DNA from: Isoetes taiwanensis
Taxonomy: Eukaryota > Streptophyta > Lycopodiopsida > Isoetales > Isoetaceae
Assembly (NCBI GenBank): GCA_021234155.1
Contig: JAJEKV010000036.1
Span: 10,987,426 to 11,051,425, forward strand
Direction of reading: 5' to 3'
Length of the DNA: 64,000 nucleotides
Part shown: one piece after another, positions 55,971 to 64,000 of the stretch
How positions within the stretch are numbered: the first letter of the stretch is position 1
Layout of the letters: each line of letters begins with the position of its first letter
Program-made: the position numbers and the translations under genes
Notes under the pieces: generated by a model
Told to the model about the DNA's origin: nothing
What the model saw: only the letters and a program-made list of their open reading frames with translations
The model's database searches: none

Positions 55971-58069
55971 AAACATTAGTGTAGTAGAAATATTTCTTCG
56001 TTGCATCAGGTAATGCGAGTGTTTATTCCATTGGTGGTTTGCATATTGATGCATCACCTACACTTCTAATATCTCCAAATTTTGTGAACGGATACGGAAG
56101 GTTCATGTTTGCGTAGTTTTGTAAATTGATAGTTTTACCATAGATGTTGCTTTGAAATTGTTGAGTTTTAGTTACTGCAATGTATCATTGGATTACTTTG
56201 AACGTGCATTCTAACTAAGTTCTATGGGTCATACAGAGACGAATAAATGCAGATGCAAAGAAATTTTGTGGAAGAAATAGGAGCAAAAACCTATACGCCT
56301 TAGTGCTCCGCTCCATCATACCAATCTTGAATAAGTGCAGCTCCAGAAATTCTATTAGGCAAATTCCATTACATTTAACAGTATGTGACGCATTCTGTTT
56401 CTACCAGGTGCTTACCAATCAGGTCTCAAAAGAAGGAAAACTTGCTGGAAAGTAGGGATATAACCTCTCTATTTTAACTTATTTGATGATTTAGCCTGAT
56501 ATGCAATTGCATGAATGAACATAAAATTGCACCTCAACTGTGTAAACTGTAGGCGTAGAGGAGAAAATAAGTTTCTGTTGATTTTGACATGTTTATGGTT
56601 AAGCAGGTATTCAGTATTTGTTCTTTGCATGGACAGGCTTTTGTACTTCAACAAATGACGAATACTTGAAGGTAACAAATACTATTGAGTATTTTTGAGC
56701 ATTTTAAACTATAATTTATTGGTCAAACATTTAGATCAAGATTGCTGGTGCGAGAAAATCACAGGAACCTAGCTATGATATTGACGAATTAAAGAATAAT
56801 GATAAGCAGGTCATATATGCAGAGGGATGCTTTAGAGTATGTTCAAGGCTTGAAAGACGCTTTAGGAATATTCTTTGAGTAGTAGGCAATGGCATACTAC
56901 TACATATTAAAGATAAGATACAATGTTTTCCATAGAACTAATAGCTGGCGAAAAAACTACAATGGGATCCTCATATACGCATGATAGAACATCCATTTCT
57001 CTGGACAAATATGACCATATGTATTCTAAGATGCATATCATCTTTTGAGGTAAATGTCTTGGATGTCCATGCAATACATTTTGAAATTTCATCCCCAGGC
57101 ATAAGAACATAATATTTGAAATTAATAAAAAATGCACACAAGACATTGGAGACAAAGGTCTTTATTACTATAAGAAGAAAGCATGCACACGTAGTGAATC
57201 TTTGATTGCACGTAAGCCATTGCAAGCATACATACATAGTGGTCCTATTACGTTAAAGACTAACCAAAGCTTAACCCACATTCTAAGTTTTAGCATCGTA
57301 AACTTTGAGTCAATTGTTGCTACACCTTGACTAGAAATTCCAGTTGTTCTTGTATCCTCTGATTATTATGCATGGGTGTAAGGTAATTTAGACTCTATTC
57401 TTCAATGGAGGGAAGGAGTCCTGACAAAGGGAAAGGCCCCAGTAATCATACATTATATTTGCTCCATTTATTCATCAAATAACTAAGAAGCCTGGACCTA
57501 TAGCTCTACTTGAACTTTGGTTTTGGCTTTTCATTTGATGAGATGAGTTCAGCTAGATCACAAACATTTGGCATAAGTACAATTTCAATATTCCAAATGT
57601 CCAATTCTAGGGCAAGTCAACACAAAATATACATTGATACCCCTCTTTTAGTATCACGTCCAATGCCAAAATAGGGCAATACAAAACAATGACACTACCC
57701 TAAAGTTAACACACATCCTCTCATTTGTAAAGCTAGAGAATCTCATTTTATTATCTACCCCTATATTTATACAAAAGTGAAAGTCATAGAAATCCATATT
57801 GGACATCTAGAAGAAGAAATAACATTATGCAATAAGAGGGAAGTCATATATAAATGCAAGCAACTAAGTTCTATTCCTACAATGGAACCGTATTTATGCC
57901 CCATGATCTAACATACATCTCAGGTTAAATTCATAATTTTGTATACAATGGTTTTTTATCCGCATCAATGAATGTTAAACGATTGCTTTATATTACTCTT
58001 CCTTTGTGCAACCTTTTCTTTTAGTTTAAGCCAACAATGAAACAACCACCTCTTCAAATTGTTATTAAA
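55971..58069. other. Probable body of a Helitron or unassigned sequence
   Basis: AT-rich, without recognisable genes. Because a Helitron 3' end lies at 58070-58098, some part of this stretch should be the element's interior, but no 5' end (ATC with a TCTCTACTA-like start) was identified. Confidence 0.35.
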
Positions 58070-58098
58070 GCCCGGCAACGCCGGGCACCATAGCTAGT
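58070..58098 (+). mobile_element. Helitron 3' terminus
   Basis: GCCCGGC AAC GCCGGGC (58070-58086) is a perfect 7-bp hairpin. Seven bases later comes CTAG (58094-58097), followed by T. A GC hairpin shortly before CTRR and insertion between A and T are the defining 3' features of Helitrons. The sequence following it is LINE-B, which would be the insertion target. Confidence 0.75.
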
Positions 58099-58104
58099 CT
58101 TATA

Positions 58105-59480
58105 CATTTTGGAAAAAATGACCATCTAGATAGTGTTCCAACAGTGTCAGGTCAGAACTTGCAAACGCCATGCATTGTTCATGTTGCACAGGCCAGCGAG
58201 TAAAACCAGCATTACAATGCTCTTTCCAAAATGCTAAGGAGATTCACACATGGAAAGTGCTAGAAGAGCTATCACTGTCCACGTGATGCCCCTTGTTTGT
58301 ATAGTGGTATGGTGCTTCATACCAGATTGTTGATGTGGTTGTCTCTCGTAAAAGAATAGCATGTGGAATTGTAGTTTCCACTCTTAGGTTGTAAGTCAAA
58401 AAGGAATTTTGCACCGGTTCCAAGCTCTCCCAAGCATTAGCACTCATGGCAGGCCCCTACACTTCAAACTTGTACAGGAAAACATGCTCTACTAAAGCCT
58501 GAAACAAGTGGGCTTTCATGATCAATCATGAATCTCTGCACAAAAATGATTGTATTGCATGGCCTAGAGTGCTCTCCATCCAGTAATCACATGCTTGGTG
58601 ATACACTATTCCAAGAGCCTATTCTTACAGAATTCAATACCAAGATACTTGTAGTTATCTAGAACTTGAATTCAACTTCATGGCTATCATAGCGCAAAGT
58701 TGAAATAATACGCCGAGAAGAGTGAACTACTAAGAGCTTGGTCTTTTGGAGGTTAACGGGTAGGCCTAATTTCACAGAAAATGTGTGCAGAGCATGTAAA
58801 TATTGTTGCATACTAGTATGTGCATAAGTGAAACATCATCAGCATATATAAGTTGCTTGCTGATATAGTGCCAAATGCAATTCTTTGACACCATGATTAT
58901 CAAGCCATACTTCCCGTTGATCAATGTATAAGCCAAAGAGTGTAGGAGATCGAGAATAACCCTGACGTACTCCAATCTTGCTGTTGATTTGGGTACCTAA
59001 TGCTGGAAACTTAGCAAATACCCTTTCATAAAGCCTATAAACTGCATTTAAGATCTTGTGGAACCCCAAGCACTTGCAACCTCTGCCAAAGAAGCTCCCG
59101 AGGTACTGTGGCAATAGCAGAAGTGATATCCACAAAGCACTGTTTGATTGCTTTAAAGATACTACATTAGGCTATCTAGTGCATGGTATATTGAACTGAT
59201 TTTTGCAATAAACTAGTCATCTAAGTGCCTTACCTAAGCATTGGAAGTTGTTGTAGCTCTTTTGTTTGATTTGTTGCAGAAGCATGTTTAAAATTAGCTT
59301 ATCAAGAATATCAAGAACGAAGGCAGCCGTAGTAGGAAGGCATGGAAAATTTTATACCTTATTTGGAACATAGGATGATCATAGACCCTGTAATCAAGAT
59401 GTATCAATGCGACAATCCCTCAGCATATTCTAGGAATATGCCCATTCACCGAGAGGAGCTAGGGGTTGCACTTTAGGGGC
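58105..59480 (-). mobile_element. LINE-B copy with reverse transcriptase
   Basis: Minus strand in broken frames: AAFVLDILDKLILNMLL (about 59320), VDITSAIATVPRELLWQRLQ (about 59125), NSKIGVRQG and SPTLFGLYID (about 58980-58925), LIYADDVSLM (about 58845), LGLPVNLQKTKLLV (about 58760), then EPVQNSFLTYNLRV (about 58410) and WKEHCNAGF (about 58215). It keeps the YADD box but has many lesions. It ends at the Helitron border. Confidence 0.88.
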
Positions 59481-62400
59481 AACCCTAAAAATACTACTCC
59501 CTTGTAGAGTTAATAAAAATTTACCCGTAAACTAACAAGGGCTGTGACGTTCCACGTATTTATATGCCTATTGGATATAAATACATGATACATCACTATA
59601 AATAAATAATGGTGCATTAATTATTCATAAGCTAAGGGTAGCTATGTTAATCATTAATTATTAAGGTGGAAATCTAACCCTAAACCCTAATTCGAATTTA
59701 GGGCTTAACCTAATATTAAAGGGGTTAAAATATAAAATTAGTCAATATTAACCAATCTAGAGTTGCCACCTGGCCCAAATCGATTGGGCAAGGCAGACTT
59801 GCCAATTTGGGACACCAAAAGTGGAGCTTCCACCCCAATTTGCCCCAATTCAAATTGGGGATGGATTGGTGGAGGAGGAGATGTTGTTCAACCCTGCCCC
59901 AGCCAGAAGGACGGAGAACCAAAGAGATAGTAGATCTAGCTATGATTCTGGTTAATACCTAGATAAATTGGATTTCTAGATAGTCATAGGATTAACCCTT
60001 GTATGCTTAGAAGATAGTTAGGATTAACCTTTATATGAATAGATGTACAGTTAATCTCTATTTTATGTTCTATTCAAAGCTACGGATGGATGGATGTATA
60101 ATTATAGTTCTCTTTGTGTTCCTCCTGTGTTTGTGGGGATTAAGGGGGGTAGAGACCTAAAGGCTATGTAGAACTAGAGATGCTCCTAGCTAGAGTCCCT
60201 TAAATCCCAATATATGTGGCCTGTGCACAAGAGCCCACCTGGCTGTGGATGCTATGTTGTGATTCAACACCAGATAACGGGTATGATGGTGAAACGGGGG
60301 TGGGGTCTTGCCTAGCATGGCTACAAGACTTCTACAGTGTGCTAGGCTTATAGTTGGGCACTAAGTGTGGGAAGGGTATGGGTCTGACACTCCCTGGGTC
60401 CCAGGATGAGTGCCTATATGGATGTCTTGGGGCTCGTACGGGCAGGTGAGCTGACCTTTAGATTTAGGGGAGTAAGTCGGGTACAGATGGGGGGGTCACT
60501 GATGTGGCACGTGTTCTCTAACACACCCAGAGATCCGTCATGCCAGGGGAGGGGACGCCTCCCTGATCTGTCTCATCGGACTACGGAGATACCATTACTT
60601 TAATGCCTAAATGTCATTGAGTTCCACAAATGAACTTATATATTCCAAGGAATTATATGAATATCCCTAAGCCATGCACCAAACATTTAAAGAGCTTTTC
60701 AGCTCTTGCGGCTGTTCAACCTGGAAATCTATTCTTGCATGTTAGGAAAGACCACCCTTCAAGTCATGCCATTCATCCAAAGATCATGGAGGTAATAACC
60801 TTCCCAATCCAGGTCGCTAAATATCATCAATAAAGGTCCTTCATTCCTTTTCTTCTTCAATATGTTTTCTACGTCCATGGTCGATTTTCGTTATCTCGGC
60901 CCTTACACGTGACACATCGTATACAATGCACCATTTGGTTGTGACCTTTATTCAGTAGAGTCACCAATCCATTTACTTCTTTAGGTATTCGTTAACCATC
61001 TTGTGGATTCTAAGCCGCTATACGCCCCCCCATGTTGTTAACCCACATATCATTGGGGGTTAGGATTCAACGTTGTCGCCCACCCTAAAAATGCTAGTCA
61101 TTACATTTCTCTGTCATGACATTATGCTGCTGTTGTGGCATTACAAATGACTTGGCACCCTCATCTAAGCCATAGTCATGCCCTAAGTTAGCGAGTGAGC
61201 TTTCATAAGAATCCTAAGTTACCTAGGGTCATCAGGACGCCTCCCTTGCATTTTTCTAAACCTTCCTAAGTATCTACCCTGGCTTGTATCGATGTTCGAG
61301 CCCTATATGATCTAACTTACACTTCCATCTAACCTATGGGTTTCACCTCTGCCTGACCCGGGTATGGATCATGTGGGAGATCTAGTTTTAGGTGTCTATG
61401 CAAGACACGTTCAAGCTTCTAGCAGGTAACTACTATTCACTACCCATCTTGGATTGTACTATTGTACTATTCGACCCCATCATCCCGAGCTTTATTCTAT
61501 TGGTCGTTGACATTTATTTCAAGAGCCAACTACAACATCGTACCTTAACATGCAACAGATTGACTGTTGTTTGCACATTCCGAACATACTCAAAACCCTT
61601 CATCGGATTGCCTATATACCTTTCTGATGTGGTTGAGCTACCGATTGTCCAAATGAGTAGCCAACTCTATGTTGGAATTCTATATGCTTCCTAAATTTTG
61701 ATAGGATTCCCAGGTACTTCAACCACTCCTTTAGTGCCTTATGGTACTTTAGTCCCGTACATAAACTATGATTCCCCCACGGGATTATGCCATAATTCCG
61801 AAGGTTTAGACACTAAAGAGAAACAATGTAACTATAGCTATGTTAACTACCCTATATGAAAAGCTTTCTAAAGGCTCCTTCAACTAAATATTCTTTGTGT
61901 CCCCAATATCAACCATGCTTTGTCACAATTAACCTATTTTCTTAATCTTATAATAGAGAACCCCTATGTTTGAACCTTTATTAGTAACCGCCATATGGTT
62001 ATCTGATTCCTTACCCTCTTATGAGTCTCAAAGTCATACTCCATAAGAGGTGCGTACTCAAGGCAAGAGAACCACCAGCCTCTACTTCGGGGTCTATAAT
62101 TGCTCCCCGTGAGTAGGGTAACTCTTACGATATATGGACTGTTGGTCTATATAATCTCACCCCTTCTACTCTATACACCTCGTCTTGATTTTCACTGGGG
62201 CTTTGAATTCCTATGTTTTGTCCTCTTGTCGATCAGCCTAAGGAGATGATCGGCAAGGTCATTGAACTTCTCTTCTTCCATCATTCGACGGGATATTTCA
62301 TACAACCTGTCATACCCAAACCCAATAAATACTCCCAGCTTATAACGCTGAATTAATTCATTACCCTTTGAATGGCTAACCTCTCATTATTTGTTATTCC

Positions 62401-64000
62401 AACACAGTTCCAACCATCCTCAGGATGTTCTAGAATGTAACATCACCATATATGCTAGACTTACTCGAGCTACTTCCCTGACTTGAACTCCTTTCATGTC
62501 CCTTAATATGTTCTACTTATCGACATCCATCAACCTCAAACAATTGAGATAACTTGAATGCTTATCTCTAGTACTTTATACCCCATTAAATACCTTCATC
62601 TACAAGCATACCATTATGCTTATTCTTAAACCTTATCCTGTAACATTTCGTTCGTCTTGCACGAATGTCCTACTATCTTCCACTATAATATACATCTGAA
62701 TATCACAGTCGACATCCTTGATATCCTCACTAATGTAGTATTTGATACTATTAAATCCTTCTAACATCCACAATCACTATCGTGTAATTATGTGATATAG
62801 TAACATGTGTGAGCCAACCCTAAGTCTAGACTCATATGTGATTCTTTGACATAGCCACATAGCTATGCTCATACTTGCCGGTCGTATTGTACAATCCTCG
62901 CTACCTACATATATATTTTTTTCCATATATAGTCTTCATCTCATGTAATTATAATCTGCTCCCGTATAACAATATAGCGGATGCTATTATCTACCAAAAA
63001 TTCAACCTCTTATTGCCGCAAGTGTATTTCCTCAACTCGTTTATCTTGTACCATATACATGTTGTGGTTTTGACACCACACTTTTTAGACTCTCTAACCT
63101 TAGTTTGCCTTGATCCTCAAGCTCTAGTCACAAATTCCACAGGGAGATAGTCACAAATTCCACAGGAGAGATGCCATCCTAAGTTTCTAGTGGACATGTT
63201 TAACGTCTAATATAGAAACTCTTATCTTCATTATTTTCGTATTCATACGGACTGTGAACTAGAAGTTCTATTATACACCCTTTCTTTTTCTTGTTATGTT
63301 TTACCAGTAAATGGTCCTAGTAAGCATATATCAACGAGGAGCTACTCCTCGAGATACTCACATAGTGCCAAGCCCAGAACACATTCTCCTTGGTGAGATG
63401 TTCATTGGGCACCTACCTTGTTCATACTCTAGAATTCTCTATATTTGAAACGTTGTTTACAATAGCTTTCAAGCTCCCCTTGTCTCACACTTGTCATGTG
63501 GATACATTACTTGCCTCCCTAATGCATCATTGGTTGTATGTCCCATACTATTGGCATCTTGTCAGAATGGACATATGCAAATTCATTCCCATTTGTAGGT
63601 GACTATGTTCTTATATTACTCATGCATACCTTGCATCTTTATTGCAAGTCTTAGGACCATCAATCTCCTTGTGAAACACAACGTATGCGTAATTTTATAA
63701 TCTATGGTTTATGGATCTGCGTCGTTATACGCCATTCATTTTCTAGCTTATATTATATAGCATAAATATGCTATACCTTCACCATCATTGTCGAAATCTA
63801 CACTTCTAAAGTGATCTCCCTTTCATAAGTTGGGAGCTTATAATCCAGTTTCCACATTAGTATAGTACCTCACTAATGTGGTCTATGGTTGATAATCATA
63901 TACCACTTCTTCCTCACCTGCATGGTGCTATATCCAGTCTCCTTCTACATTGAATGACAATATATATATCGCATGATAAATCAATCCTTGTAATTATTAA
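59481..64000. other. No gene recognised in the right-hand 4.5 kb
   Basis: 59.5-60.6 kb has small inverted motifs (CCCCAATTTG at 59833 and CAAATTGGGG at 59851) and two telomere-like CCCTAAA units near 59680. 60.8-63.8 kb is rather pyrimidine-rich on the plus strand, with many short frames and no domain. A 20-bp repeat (GTCACAAATTCCACAGG) is doubled at about 63127-63165. A faint Gypsy-like stretch (PKEMIGKVIELLFFHHSTG, about 62240) is too weak to call. Confidence 0.4.

Noticed and set aside
59670-59705. Interstitial telomere repeat (CCCTAAA)
   Set aside because: Only two adjacent units, partly palindromic. This is too short to mean a telomere fusion.
62225-62345. Gypsy-like polyprotein stretch (PKEMIGKVIELL...)
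   Set aside because: A weak resemblance over about 40 residues, with no catalytic motif and stops all around.

Overview
The window looks like nuclear DNA from a land plant with a large, repeat-rich genome. It carries intron-containing plant genes (SPIRAL1-like, pectinesterase with a pectinesterase-inhibitor domain, receptor-like kinase), plant-type pentatricopeptide repeat (PPR) genes, and DNA and non-LTR transposons in several states of decay. The style of the PPR proteins, the hemerythrin-type (HHE) sequence and the repeat load suggest a fern or another seed-free plant. That is an inference, not a sequence-proven identification.

Only three genes read as intact: a SPIRAL1-like microtubule protein (3393-3850, +, 2 exons, 103 aa), a PMEI-pectinesterase (32132-33984, +, 3 exons, 548 aa) and a receptor-like kinase (42359-44122, -, 3 exons, 533 aa). 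A fourth open frame of at least 252 codons leaves the left edge (2-757, -). It has a GDGNH-type motif reminiscent of the ParB/sulfiredoxin fold.

Most other gene-like sequence is broken: two PPR genes (5.6-6.8 kb; 13.3-15.4 kb), an exosome RRP41 gene (7.7-9.3 kb), an ATP sulfurylase fragment (15.4-15.7 kb), an F-box gene with two frameshifts (16.7-18.1 kb) and an HHE gene (23.0-23.4 kb).

Mobile DNA dominates. One non-LTR family (called LINE-B here) has at least eight partial copies (12.2, 14.2, 46.1, 49.6, 50.4, 50.9, 52.1 and 58.1 kb), several ending in a conserved 3' tail plus a 4-5 bp microsatellite. One copy sits inside the PPR gene at 14.2 kb. A pogo/Tigger-like DNA transposon has four copies (12.6, 16.0, 29.4 and 39.1 kb). 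There is an L1-like LINE at 25.8-27.6 kb, CACTA-like ends at 7.1 and 25.3 kb, a Helitron 3' end at 58.1 kb and an LTR relic with its tRNA-Met primer site at 51.5-52.1 kb. Foldback structures lie at 34.4-35.2 kb, 35.2-38.2 kb (arms near 0.75-0.9 kb with a different 1.3 kb centre) and 46.9-47.3 kb.

Between 18.9 and 22.6 kb lies a strongly strand-asymmetric, A/G-rich, degenerate repeat tract without genes. The right end (59.5-64 kb) holds no feature I can name. The genes do not form a pathway; they are islands in transposon sequence.
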